In this document: positions 22,197-33,296 of the stretch, piece after piece
How the letters are laid out: every line of letters begins with the position of its first letter
How positions within the stretch are numbered: position 1 is the stretch's first letter
Source of the DNA: Lineus longissimus
Lineage: Eukaryota > Nemertea > Pilidiophora > Heteronemertea > Lineidae
Direction of reading: 5' to 3'
NCBI RefSeq assembly: GCF_910592395.1
Contig: NC_088323.1
Coordinates: forward strand, 16,045,501 to 16,109,500
Length of the DNA: 64,000 nt
The notes under the pieces: generated by a model
The model's input: only the letters and a program-made list of their open reading frames with translations
The model's database searches: none
Told to the model about the DNA's origin: nothing
Translations under genes and position numbers: made by a program

Positions 22197-24307
22197 TGTA
22201 CGAGTTTGTCTATTTGATCGCAAACATAGTTGCATGATGCAGTACGACGTTCCGTCATGTCAACGCCTTGCTTCTTCAGATTGCCTTCAACTTGCCGAGT
22301 ATCAAACGGACGGTGACGCGACTGTTGTCACAATTGCATGCTGTACCTGCCCGTAACAGCGATAATAGTCGCACGTGCAGCGATTTAAATTGCTCTTTTG
22401 CGTGGCGTTTTAATGCGGCATTCGTTGATATTCGGGGCGAACGCCATCAATTATCGAAAGGATGTTCGGCTGTGCATTAGCTCAACTCAATCATTCAGTT
22501 TTGTTGAACCTAAAGAAAAGAAATATTGAAAATTCTTCGCACTGTTCCTGGGGACACCGGGATCTCATCCATACCTCCCAAGGGCCTAATACTCACTGAT
22601 CAAAATTCATACAAAAACAAAAGAACGACGCCTTCATTGACTGGGATAGCTCAAAGCCATGTCAGCGTCACTATAATCACGTGAATCAAATTCCTTAGAA
22701 ACGTCATAAAAATGTTGAATTCATTTAAATTAGTTTTGAAATAATACCCGAAGGTGGTATACATTTCATTCGTTTCACTCGGGTAGTGATTGTTGATTAT
22801 TATTATTGAGTTCGCATTCATCTAATTTCGTTACGTTAAGGATTTGAAAAGTAAGTTTATTCGGCGTAGCGCGACTTCTTTCATATTTCATGCCTAACTC
22901 TGCGCCCAGTGATCGGCACAGAACAAGGGCTACCATGATGACATCACCAAACAGTTAAAGAGGATTTCGCACAACCAACGTTTCAGCCTATTTTTTACCT
23001 TTTCTCGGACGCTGAAAATAAGCCATCTCATTTCCGGTTTAAAGTCCGGCGCAAATCATTTAGCTAGATTCAGCGTGCTGAATACGTTGGCACAAAGCCC
23101 GCAGCAGGGTTCGATACTGAAACTCGTGCATGACTTTATGATGCATGAACGACTTTGACGCCGACTGAGGTGCAGAAAGAGCACTGTATCGCTCTTGCGA
23201 AATTCGCTTTAATCCTACACAGCGGCCGGAAATAGAAGCCAAATGGTGTTACACTGTAGCTAAATATAGCAATTTATCTTCTACTTAAAAAACGCTTCAA
23301 AGCTTTAAAAAACAATACACCATCAATTTTAAGAAAATTATGTTTTAAAACATCTTTTATAAGTATCTTTGTTAAGAGCAAACAAAAACGCATTCAACTC
23401 TGTCTATTTTGTGGAAGTCGACTTTCCACAACAATGGCAAAATCATGTGATCAGTCATGTGATCTGTCATGTGACTTGCTGTTGACAAATCGACTGTCAA
23501 GTTTTTCCTTTGTGCATTAACGTTCGTCTTTTAGAAGTGAAATTTCCTTGAAGTTTTTAAAATGAGATTAAGTCATGCTGAACGGAGGGAACGTCTTCTG
23601 TGATGAGATGGTTTCTCAAAGAGCGTTATTTTTCAACAGCTGTTAATGCATTACAGCGGAACAAATTCGAACACCGAAGGTGACTTTTATTAGGTGCAAG
23701 GTATGTCTTTTTTAACCTCTTTAACCTCATGTTAAAGATGTCCGTCGTAGGTATCTATACGAAACAATACAAAGGCCTGATGTAGAATGATTGCATAAGT
23801 TCCTTCCATACAAAGGCGAAGAAAGCATTGTGCACCAGTAAAGGATCTTAGAGATCAAAAGAACAACATACTAAATGTACTTGTCAGTAATCGTTTTAGC
23901 TTCAAAGCCGGATTTCTTATTGTTTACCTTGAGTTCAAAGGAAGTTCTGCTTTCTCCATAACGGATCATGAGGTCCTTGGCATAATTTACGATCAAACGC
24001 ATGACTTTTTGTATCGTTTCGACTTTGTGAATATGATTGTGCGTAGGATTGACAACTCGTCAGAGATGTTACTCACTTGCAGTAAAAACATTCGCTACAG
24101 AGCTCTTCGCTTCGGTACAAAGTTCGATGTATTTCTTTTGCGTCAAGGAAACACAGTGTTTGGAATTGCACTTAGTGCAGTTCCTTGATCAGGCTGTTGT
24201 CTCCGCTTTATTTGATGACGGAAATAGCTGATGTCAGAACTGTAGGGTGGGTTCTAAATTTAGATCGGCATGACACAGCCTATTGACAGCTATCATCCGA
24301 TGAATCC
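22197..24307. other. No gene seen; TCATGTGA cluster at 23443
   Basis: Unique sequence without a recognisable gene. The one notable structure is a triple TCATGTGA motif (see separate entry). Confidence 0.45.
23443..23475. promoter_or_regulatory. Three TCATGTGA boxes in 12-bp register
   Basis: The sequence is TCATGTGATCAG, TCATGTGATCTG, TCATGTGACTTG. TCATGTGA is the M-box/E-box type bound by MITF/TFE bHLH-zip factors (established for animals). Just upstream, 23411-23430 is a near-palindrome GTGGAAGTCGACTTTCCAC. Three sites in register could be a binding cluster or just a short tandem repeat. No gene is placed nearby to support a role. Confidence 0.25.
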
Positions 24308-24521
24308 ATTACGTTTTTTGCCCCTGTTAGTTCAGGCCTATCGAGCCTATGAAAGCTGTTTCATGGAGGTCGATGTTATTGATATTTGCCTTGATGACCC
24401 TTTGAGAAAACCGCAGAACAATCAGAATTTAGGCCGTGGAACGTGTGGGCTTGAGACAATAGAAGGGTATGGCCTAGGCCGGAATTCTTTCAGATGCGAG
24501 GTATTGGCCAAAAACGTAACG
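24308..24521 (+). mobile_element. Fam1 copy 10
   Basis: 214-bp copy with the clearest left terminal repeat (ATTACGTTTTTTGCCCC) and right terminal repeat (GGCCAAAAACGTAAC). The hairpin reads TCGAGCCTATGAAAGCTGTT and closes with TCATGGAGGTCGA. The core is shortened (GTGGAACGTGTGGGCTTGAG), with part of the TTTGTTTAAAGACAA block lost. Confidence 0.9.
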
Positions 24522-25375
24522 TGCACCACAAGACTCGAGAGTTTCCGCCAGCTAAGATTATAACCCCCGATCTTCTTCTTTACATGGCCATCACTCTACC
24601 GACTGATATAAAGGGAAAGCCTTGGCGTGTAGGAATTAGTACACCAGGAGAAAATCATGTATACATCGTTTCAAAGAGTGGTTAAGTTTGGAGATTGAAT
24701 TTGTTAATTTGGATTTTGTCAATTGTGCATTCACGACCTTGGAGGTTTAGCGATAAGGTTTTCAAGTTAAATTAGCTTTACTTCAAAGTAATCCTTGTTC
24801 AACCTATTGCACTGGGATTCCGAACACGTAGTCAGGTTACGCTGGATAAGCAGGGAAGTCCTTCCTCGGATAGAGTGTACCCGGAAGACATGGGATTGTA
24901 TAGTGCACTTAATTCCTGTTGCATTACGCAGTCTGCGGGCGAGGTTTACTGTCGAGGTTGGTCGGTCTACAGTACTGCGATATTTTGACCACAATATGCA
25001 ATCCAAGGTCCCTTTAATTCAAACGTGAGATAAGCGCTAGCTCTAACCGCCATTCACCTGTCAAAGAAATTGGGCGATATTACAAAAAACATTTATTGAT
25101 TTATCAAACAATCACTCACTCAATCTCAAGCGCCAAATAATTACCAACCAATGTCGCCAACATCTAACCCAAATCAAATATCGCCATCTCCAAAAGGAGA
25201 CTTAGCGCTTACCTGTCGATCAAATATTGCTTATTAACTTTTCTATTATTAACGTCAAATGCAGAATCTCCTTGTTGGTGTGCTTGTCAGGTGGTTGAGG
25301 TTTCCCTCCGTAAAGTAGAAAGGTTGGTTATGATTGCGCATTTCTCCAGGGAGATTTTGCCAATGTCATTTTCAC
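24522..25375. other. No gene seen
   Basis: Unique sequence with short open frames on both strands at 24767-25028 that overlap each other. No domain or repeat recognised. Confidence 0.45.
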
Positions 25376-25988
25376 CGCGTTACTTTGACTTCCCTTTGAT
25401 GGTTAGGCCTATCGACCACTCTGAAAGGTGTTTTATGGGGGTCAATGTTGTTAATTTTTGAAGAATAATTTTTAAACATGGCTGGCGTAAAGAAAGGAGC
25501 TATAAAACACGTCTTCTCTTCTCAAATTGTTGCGGCCAACTGCTTACCGAATTGAGAACCTTTAGTATACAATAAAGCATTACTTGATTATCATATCTAG
25601 CAGGATGGTGTTTGTGCGACATGCGGAACAATGAGTTAAGCCGGTGTAACAGTAACAAATGTCCCCCTGGAAAAAGTGTCCGGCCCTATTGTATTCTGCA
25701 ATATGGTTCTATAGAGAACCTGACCGTCAATAGCTCAGAGATTGAAGCGCATAATAGAATCCTTTGTTTCCCGGGCATTCTGTCCTAGGACATTTTAAAC
25801 TTCTACACCGGCATGTCTGGCTAAAACTATACAACCAATATTTGCCCTGATAAGACCCCTTGATACGACTGTAGAACAATAGGAATTTAGGCCTAGGTGC
25901 GAGCGGGTTTTGTTTAAAGACAATAGACCATGTATTAGGATAGGCCTGAATTCTTTTCTGCGAGGTAATGGGCAAAATAATGTATAAA
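25376..25988 (+). mobile_element. Fam1 copy 11, interrupted
   Basis: The left part (25376-25459: CGCGTTACTTTGACTTCCC, TTAGGCCTATCGACC, hairpin to GGGGGTCAATGTTG) and right part (25838-25988: TTTGCCCTGATAAG, core, GGGCAAAATAATGTATAA) are separated by about 380 bp. That interval holds a Fam2 element and about 180 bp of other sequence. The two parts are collinear with an intact copy except for the missing ATCAAGA junction. Confidence 0.85.
25641..25811 (+). mobile_element. Fam2 element, 171 bp, second copy
   Basis: Almost identical to 21804-21974, with only a handful of substitutions. It has the same CCGGTGTA..TACACCGG ends and lies in the same orientation relative to its host Fam1 copy. Flanks are TTAAG and CATGT, so no clear target duplication. 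It sits inside Fam1 copy 11. Confidence 0.9.
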
Positions 25989-26110
25989 TGTAGGCTGCTG
26001 TAATCAGGTGCCATCAGGGATCGACACAGGTTTAGGGCTACAAACGGCAAAGTCAGTCAGGGTAGTCGTACGATTCGCGTTGAAAGTTGAAGAGTAGCCC
26101 TACTCGTCAT

Positions 26111-26223
26111 CCTGCCCTCCCCTCCATGGCCTCCCCTCCACCCAAGGCCTCCCCTCCAACCATGGCCTCCCCTCCAACCATGGCCTCCCCTCCAACCGTG
26201 GCCTCCCCTCCACCCAAGGCCGT
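26111..26223. repeat. 18-bp minisatellite, about 6 units
   Basis: The unit is CCTCCCCTCCAACCATGG, with variants ending CACCCAAGG or CAACCGTGG. The 18-bp length keeps a minus-strand frame open as a GRPWLE/GRPWVE hexapeptide repeat, but the frame has no gene context. The C+T-rich strand is fixed in one direction. Confidence 0.9.
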
Positions 26224-26835
26224 AGCAGGCCAATCATATGCATGATAATGACCGATGATTGACAAAATCTGCGACTTCCCTTCACTGAGAGAATCTTGCT
26301 ACCAACATTCGTAGCGGCAATAATCGAAGTCCAAATCAAGCGGACACTCAACTAAGATCCCAGTCACTTCAATTTGCTAAGTGCATCGATTCTACAAGAC
26401 TTTCAACAACTGTAGTTATTACGCCTTCACGTTCCGATGGAATTTCTTTGACTGTGTTTACTCATCAGTTGATTTGCGAGGAGGCTATTTGCAAATGGCA
26501 GCATAGTGTGAGAGAGAGTTGTTACTCAACAGGGTTGTAAACCTAGTGTGATATGTATATCGATACAGCATTATTTATGGCTCCATTATACTAGGCGAAA
26601 CAAAAAAGATCATCTACTTTTGATTTCGAATAGCTCCTTAAACGTGAATTTAATGATAACCAAATTCCTGCCACATTCAGCTTGGACCAAACCTATAATC
26701 AGCGTTTGAGAATGGGACTGTATCCGGCCAGAGGTGAGATGTTGTTATCAAGAATTGCAAGTTGCTTTCGCTACACTTTATCATTTATTCATTTTCCTTG
26801 TCTCAAACCTTCCCCGCAAACTGTAGGGTTCGAAC
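26224..26835. other. No gene seen
   Basis: Unique sequence. Nothing recognised. Confidence 0.45.
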
Positions 26836-27062
26836 ATCACGTTTATTTGCTCTCGCCAGCTTAGGGTTATCGATCGACCCCCAAGAAAGCTATTTCGTGA
26901 TGGTCGGTGTTATCAAGATTTTCTCTGATAACGCTTTGGTTAGACGGCAGAACAATGGGAATTTAGGCCTATGGGCGAGCTGGCTTTGTTTGAAGACAAA
27001 AGATTATGTATAGGCTAGGCCTGAATTATCTTTACCCTGAGGTAATGGGAAAAAAACGTAAT
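26836..27062 (+). mobile_element. Fam1 copy 12, intact reference copy
   Basis: 227 bp. It has left end ATCACGTTTATTTGC, hairpin TCGACCCCCAAGAAAG/TTTCGTGATGGTCGG, inner hairpin TTATCAAGATTTTCTCTGATAA, core arms GAATTTAGGCCTATG and GGCTAGGCCTGAATT and right end GGGAAAAAAACGTAAT. GAAC lies directly outside both ends, a possible 4-bp target duplication. Other copies do not confirm it. Confidence 0.9.
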
Positions 27063-28930
27063 GAACAGGATACTTCTTGGCCGAGAAGAACCTCTTTATA
27101 GTCTGGAGCCCGAGCCACTATTCTACAGTAGAACTGCGGGCAAGAGAGGGTGCAGGAGGATAAAGATTCTCTGTATGGTAATAGATGGTAATCGAGGCAT
27201 CCATCACTCAATATATCTCACCGTGAAATCCGATCTGTTTCCTTCCTTTGTCTTCTTGATTGATAATCTACCCCGAACAAAACAACAGACGGCCGCGGAG
27301 AACAATACGGCGGGAGCAGAATGAGGCATACTCAATCAAGCGAAACGATAACAACAATAACCGAGAAGAGTCTTGGAATTTAGAGTCGTCCGAGTGTTGT
27401 TGGGAAGTTTATAAGGGGATGGGGTGGGGGAGAGTAGAGGGGCGGTACGGGGACGGCAAGGAGAAATCGAGCAGCTCCATATCAAATCATTTTATGATAT
27501 AGTTCCTTTAAAGTTTAGTAATAATAATTTCTGATCAGAGCTAAAAGTGCTAAATATCACTGTCAATCGATACACAATCACCCCTGACAGACTCAGCTCA
27601 ACGCAGAGAACCAAAGTGACACGCAGACAATGATCATCCGGGTACCTCATGGGCCTCTGCTTGAACAGATTTATAAGTCTAATTACTGTCTCTCCTTTAA
27701 GACAAGCATTGCCTGGGGTAACATCTAAGAACACTTGTCTGCTTCTCTTGCTTGGTTTAATTGCACTTTAATACAATGGTTCGTGCGCTTTGATTCGCTT
27801 TGCTTGATGGCTGGGAGACAAAGAGCGCACTCATATACTAGAAGAGAAAGTCTCTGTTGTAGTGTTTATGAATCACGTTCTGTCTGTCTATTGTTGACTC
27901 TCAGCTTGAGCGAGTTTTAGAGTCAAAGGATTTTTCCGGGTTTGTTTTAGAGCTGTCTTCTGCAAGGTACACTAAACCTAGTTGGAATAAACAATGTAGC
28001 ATGTTATGTTGACATACTAGTAATATGCCAGAGGTTGGGGGTTTTAAGCTCGTACAGGTTTACCTTAAGTGATGAGGGGGGGGGGGGGGTCTTCTAAGTC
28101 ATACGCTTATCACTGAATCTCGTTATTACTGTCTCTCACAGTCTTCTGAGATCTGTGCTGCGGCAATTCACTGGATGCCATCACTTTTTCTGCCGTGATC
28201 CAAACGTCGATAGCCGGATGATCCAACTCAATGCGCCCGACCAATATTGGTAAATGATGATGACGATGATGATGATGAATTTCCTGGGAAAGGCCCCTAG
28301 ACCCCCTCTACCTATCTGGACACAAAGGTATCGTCTTAAAACACTACAGTGGGCAAGAGACTGCTTGTTAGGACACCATCGTCCACGCTGTACATGTACG
28401 GCTCAGGAAGTTTTCATTTACAGTCACTTCACCCTGGATTAAGGATTAGAGTCGCCAGCATCCCAGATGATGTGTAATCATCAATAGATAATCTCAAGTA
28501 ACTTGACATGACTTGACATGTTACTTGCTGGCCCAGATACGTTTCTACAGTATTGTACTCTTCACTGAGCTAGGCAGGTCGCCCTAAATGATCATGTTTA
28601 ACCATCAAGGGGATCATCTCAGACACCCAAGTACTCAGCTATCATAATGTTTAAGAGACCCTGAACCCGAAAGCAACCAGGCTCGCATGATAGATGAGCC
28701 GTAAGTGGCTCATTTTATGGGTAGTAGCCCGTTCATAGCTTTCATGTAATAACTAGATTATAGACACACTATGGCCGTGTCATAAAAACAAAGGAAATAG
28801 CAAAAGAGGTATACTCGGTTCAATCAGGCTATTGTATTTCAAAAAATATATTTGGGAAGAGTGAATAACACAAAATAATCAAATTGTTCTATTTCAAAAT
28901 TGCAATCAACTTCAAAATACATGTATTTGC
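27063..28930. other. No gene seen; G run and GAT microsatellite
   Basis: A 14-G run lies at 28076-28089 and a GATGAT microsatellite at 28254-28277. A short palindrome with an internal ACTTGACATG duplication lies at 28496-28526. A TAATTAC-containing unique stretch is at 27620-27730. Open frames reach 87 codons without a domain. Confidence 0.45.
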
Positions 28931-29239
28931 ATTACGCCTCTTTGCCCTGAGCGGTTGGGCCTATCGACGCCACGAAAGCTGTTTCATGGGGGTCGATGTT
29001 ATCAAGATTTGCCCTGATAACCTTTGATAAGACAGTTGAACAATGGCCTAGGTGCGAGCGGGCTTTGTTTAGAGACAATATATTGGGCTAGGCCTGTATC
29101 GGGCTAGGCCTGAATTCTTTTAGCTGCGATGGGATTATAGGCCTAGGTGGGAGCGGGCTTTGTTTAAAGACAATAGACCGTGTATTGAGCTAGGCCTGAA
29201 TTATTCTAAATGCGAAGTAAACGGGGAAAAAACTTAATA
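28931..29239 (+). mobile_element. Fam1 copy 14, two core modules
   Basis: It has left end ATTACGCCTCTTTGCCC and an excellent hairpin (28964-28995, CGACGCCACGAAA / TTTCATGGGGGTCG). Two modules follow, with GCGAGCGGG/GGGAGCGGG at 29054 and 29149. The first carries an extra small duplication of GGGCTAGGCCTG. The right end is GGGGAAAAAACTTAAT. The module junction reads GCTGCGATGGGATTATAGG, the same type as in copies 2 and 17. Confidence 0.9.
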
Positions 29240-29561
29240 TGTAAACTAACGATATTCATCTCGGCAATATATCAATATCCTGAAGATAGTCAATAAATTT
29301 CGCCCCCGACCTTACCATCTCCAAAACAAACACCAACGAAGCGGAAATGACATGTCTTTACACATAAAACATTCTTGAAATAGGTGTTTACCTTCTCGAC
29401 GAAGGACACGCCGTAAATCGCCGGTTATGGATTGCCACTATTACTTCAATTACAACTACCAATCTTTCATGATAACTGAGATTAGGTTGCACTTTGATCT
29501 GACAGATTTGTGGGGTGTTATGCTTTGAACTTACGCGGCAATGAAACTAATGCAGACCTTT
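29240..29561. other. No gene seen
   Basis: About 320 bp of unique sequence. Nothing recognised. Confidence 0.45.
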
Positions 29562-29930
29562 GATAATTAATAATAATGAGACTTGTATAGCGCTTAATCC
29601 AACTGTTTTTAATCTCAAAGCGCTTCACATCATTACCCCTAGCTATTGGCCTGTGGCCCAAGCTCTCCCCTCTGGGAGTATCACAGGTCCGAGCTGCAGC
29701 TATACAGCGCTCAGGACTAACATTTATAGTGTGCCAGCTCTGCCAGCCAGTTACCCATCGACTCCTGGGCGGAGAAGCAAGTGTGGTAAAGTGCCATGCT
29801 CAAGGACACAACAATGAAAAAGCGGTGGTCCTTCCGAGAATCGAACCACGGCACTGATCTTCCCCGTTTCTTTCAATCAGTTACAATGCATAACGAGCCT
29901 CTTACAGTAATGGCATTGTGCCTCGCCACC
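29562..29930 (-). mobile_element. SINE-A, minus-strand copy
   Basis: On the minus strand it has a B box GTGGTTCGATTCTCGG (near 29836-29851), the central domain GTGTCCTTGAGCATGGCACT, CTTCTCCGCCCAGGAGT and ATGGGTAACTGG. Then come the block TTAGTCCTGAGCGCTGTATA shared with SINE-A at 9284, and a 3' part with GTAATGATGTGAAGCGCTTT, ending in a TTATTATTAATTA tail at 29562-29575. The A-box side (29850-29930) is eroded. The 3' AAGCGCTTTGAG segment, typical of several animal SINE/LINE tails, is missing from the plus copy. Confidence 0.85.
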
Positions 29931-31671
29931 GATTGTGCATGTAGATATAATCATTGTATATTACACATGGTCAGATGGTCACTATAAATATCACTTGAAA
30001 ATGCGTTAATGTCTTCAGCACCGCAGTAAGGCGGAGTACGCCGGATATTCCATCTGATTTAATGCGCATTATCGTAGAATGGCGTGATATATCACGAGAA
30101 GAGACTGTTAAAGTTCTTTTAAGTGGTTCAGCGACAATAATCTATATTGCAGTGACAGACATGTAATGGTACATGTAAGATATTGTTCTTTGGTTGAATC
30201 GCCAAAGAGTACACAAAGACGTTAGGCGGCGCGGGCGGACATGGATACCATCTACGCCATCATGACCACGAGATCACCACGATATCGCCCGGTCTTTATC
30301 TTTTGTTTTTTGTTTTGTTTTTGTCCTTGTATTCGTTTTTTTTTGCTTTTGCTCGTAAAGTGGCTAAACTGAGATATCACTAGAACCACGTCGTTTCCTT
30401 ACTTAGCCCTACGCTCCTCTCAGACGCCGGTAACAACTCCCCCCCCCCCATCATTTTCTGTCCCAGGCGATCCTCTCCGAGTGACCTGTGGTCTTCATGT
30501 CACTCTCGAGGTCTCGTCGCCAGCTGTTCCTCCACCTTCCCCTTATTCTCCTCCTCTGTGTCAGCTAGAGCTTGACGGGTTATGCTGGATTGCGATTTCC
30601 TCAGTGTATGTATGCCCGATCCAGCTAGAGTCGAACTCGTTCCCTAGGGTAAACTAAGTGCGTAAGTGGAGCAATATGAATGTTAAAGAGTCTGCTAAGG
30701 GACAAGATTGATGGACGTGGCCCTTGAACCCGAACGTCACAAATTAAAGTACACACTGATTTCAGGAGTTTATGGCGGGCCACACTTCGAATCGGTGCAT
30801 GGAGTTGGAGGCTCGCTCGTGTTTGACTTATTAACTAACAAGCAAAATTCGGAGACAAAAGAATACCTCGGCGACAAAGAGAACGTAAACGCCAACGGCG
30901 AACAGGTCTTCCGCCCACTTGAAATAAAAATAGCGTGCCGCTTGATTTCGATTTTTGGCTGCAGTTACGGATACCGATATAGTTAGTGGCTTTTGATGTT
31001 TACTGGCGAAGATATCTCTTTACAATCCGTTCAGAGTGGCGTGATGGCACGGATATCGTTTGGAATACTTAGATTTTATTAGATGTCAAGGACAAAACCT
31101 ATAAATTGTTGCCAAGATACAAAGAGCTTTTCCGACATATTGATAGCTGTTTTCTGATAAACTATCACTTGTGCTGACCTCGGGAATTTATAGGTGCTAG
31201 CAGTTTACCATCATCAGTCAATTGACGTAAAGTGAGTCATGTCGGCACGGGATTTTTACTATTCGCCAAAATTTAGAAAGTGAATTTTCACGATTTTTAT
31301 TTTTTCCTGTTGCAATCTCTTTATGCGGTTCTCACAATATGCTACTTTCGGTGTTTTTTTTCTAGGAAAATTTCGCTTATTCACAAAATCTATGAACATG
31401 AAAAGCTCGCAAAATCTTTCGTCTTGCCATGTTTTTACAGTAGGTGCATTTTATTGAAAAACAAAATTCCCGATTAAATCTTTTCTCCCGTGAGATGAAG
31501 AGAGAATAAAGACATCCTCTAATTAGTAAAATAAACACACACTGAGACGGGTTTCAGTCTCGGAATCTGAGTCCGATGCGACGATACAGCACGCATGGGG
31601 ATGACGTCCACCCTTTATAATCGAACATTAGGACACACCCGTGCTGTCTCTGTGGGGGTTGCCGTCAAGAC
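29931..31671. other. No gene confirmed; one 92-codon frame
   Basis: A T-rich stretch lies at 30295-30350 and an 11-C run at 30439-30449. A 92-codon plus frame at 30708-30986 has a protein-like composition but no recognised domain. I leave it uncalled. Confidence 0.4.
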
Positions 31672-31700
31672 TATATAAACGATGTTTGGCTAATCAGTTG
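31672..31700 (+). promoter_or_regulatory. Candidate core promoter: TATA box plus initiator
   Basis: TATATAAA (31672-31679) is followed by TCAGTTG (31694-31700), a match to the animal initiator TCAGTY. The TATA first base is 24 bp from the initiator A, shorter than the usual roughly 30 bp. Downstream on the plus strand there is no long open frame: the first ATG (about 31780) opens only 14 codons. If real it would drive a spliced or non-coding transcript. A chance match is quite possible. Confidence 0.25.
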
Positions 31701-32270
31701 AGAGATTGTACTTGAGTTTGAATCCGGAAAATTGTGGCAGTTGGATACTGCACTCGCAACTCTGTGTAGCAAAAAAGATGTGGTTTGTCAAAATGTCGAA
31801 GGAGCAGAAACTGAAATGACGTAGTATACGGTACTGGCAAAATTGTACCGGAGGGTCTATCTTGACTGGGCAAAACTTTGCAAAGTGCCTTGCCTAAGTA
31901 CATAAGAGGGGTTACCCGGTAGGTGAATGTACAACTACAATTGGGTGGACGGAATAAGATCATTTGATATCGCCATTTCCAACAAGCCTGAGGGGACGTG
32001 GCGAGTATCTCTATAGAGATCAATGTTTTTAGTTATTGTCTCGCCATATGAGACCCGCGTCTTATTATCATTTATTAGCTATGAGGCTGAACAAAGCGAA
32101 GGTCTAGAGAAGTAAACAACATATCAACGTCTGAGGAGCCTTGTCAGACCTTCACCATTGCCATATTGGGACCAATATAAAGTGCGGATCAAACGAGTTG
32201 CTAAAACCTATTGACACGACCATTCGTGATCTGCACTTTATATCGGTACCCACAAAGACTTATCTGAGTT
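31701..32270. other. No gene seen
   Basis: A 109-codon minus frame (31694-32023) has no recognisable domain and overlaps the promoter-like motif on the other strand. Otherwise unique sequence. Confidence 0.4.
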
Positions 32271-32975
32271 GGACCAGATTCTCTCACCATGGCCTAGGTC
32301 TATGTCTTACTGAGCCCATTAGGAAGGCATACACATCAGCATGGCCTGATTCTATGCCTAAGTGGCTTTCATTAGGAGGCACACACAGACATGTCTAAGC
32401 AGGACTCACTTGTCTTACCATGGCCTGATTCTGTGTATATAAGTGGCTTCCATTAGGAGGCACACACAAAGTCTGAGTAGGACTCACTTCTCTCACCATG
32501 ACCTAGTTTCGTGTCTAAGTGGCTTTCATTAGGAGGCACACACAATGACATGTCTGAGTAGGACTCACTCCTGTCACCATGGCCTGATTCTATGTATATA
32601 AGTGGCTTCCATTAGGAGGCACACACAAAGTCTGAGTAGGACTCACTCCTGTCACCATGGCCTGATTCTGTGTATATAAGTGGCTTCCATTAGGAGGCAC
32701 ACACAAAGTCTTAGTAGGACTCACTTCTCTCACCATGACCTAGTTTCGTGTCTAAGTGGCTTTCATTAGGAGGGCACACACAATGACATGTCTGAGTAGG
32801 ACTCACTCCTGTCACCATGGCCTGATTCTGTGTATATAAGTGGCTTCCATTAGGAGGCACACACAAAGTCTAAGTAGGACTCACTTCTCGTACCACGACC
32901 TAGTTTCTTGTCTCAGTGGCTTCCATTCGAAGTGCACACACACAGACAGGTCAAAGAAGGACTCCCTTCTCTTGA
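32271..32975. repeat. About 78-bp minisatellite, 9 units, alternating subtypes
   Basis: Units begin at ATGGCCTGATTCTGTG or ATGACCTAGTTTCGTG and contain AAGTGGCTTYCATTAGGAGG, CACACA and GAGTAGGACTCACT. Two subtypes occur. Type A has GTATATAAGTGGCTTCC and CACAAAGTCT; type B has CGTGTCTAAGTGGCTTTC and CAATGACATGTCT. The order is two edge units, A, B, A, A, B, A and a diverged edge unit. The block (A,B,A) is nearly repeated, which points to higher-order amplification. Type A carries a TATATAA in each unit. Confidence 0.95.
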
Positions 32976-33296
32976 AAATGATTGTATATGTCACATGTAC
33001 TTTATACAAACACATCAGCAATATGAAATAGAAGTACATCCCCCAAGGGAGGCTGCAAATACCGTAAGGTACTGTTGCCTGGGCCAGCTTTGCCTTTATT
33101 CCCAGGTTCCCTAGAATATCATGTTCAAACACGTGGTATATTTGCGTCTAGCCAGGGACATTCTAGACACGGTATTATTGAGTTCTCCGGATCTAGCAAT
33201 AAGGTTTGACACATTCGACTAGCGCGACGATAATAGTCGCAAATCTAGATCGAGGGGAATATTTGTACCCGCTCAACAAAGTCACAAGACAGATAC
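32976..33296. other. No gene seen
   Basis: Unique sequence of about 320 bp. Nothing recognised. Confidence 0.45.

Noticed and set aside
26100-26351. A repeat-protein gene with GRPWLE hexapeptides
   Set aside because: The peptide is only the translation of an 18-bp minisatellite. The rest of the frame has no features of a gene.
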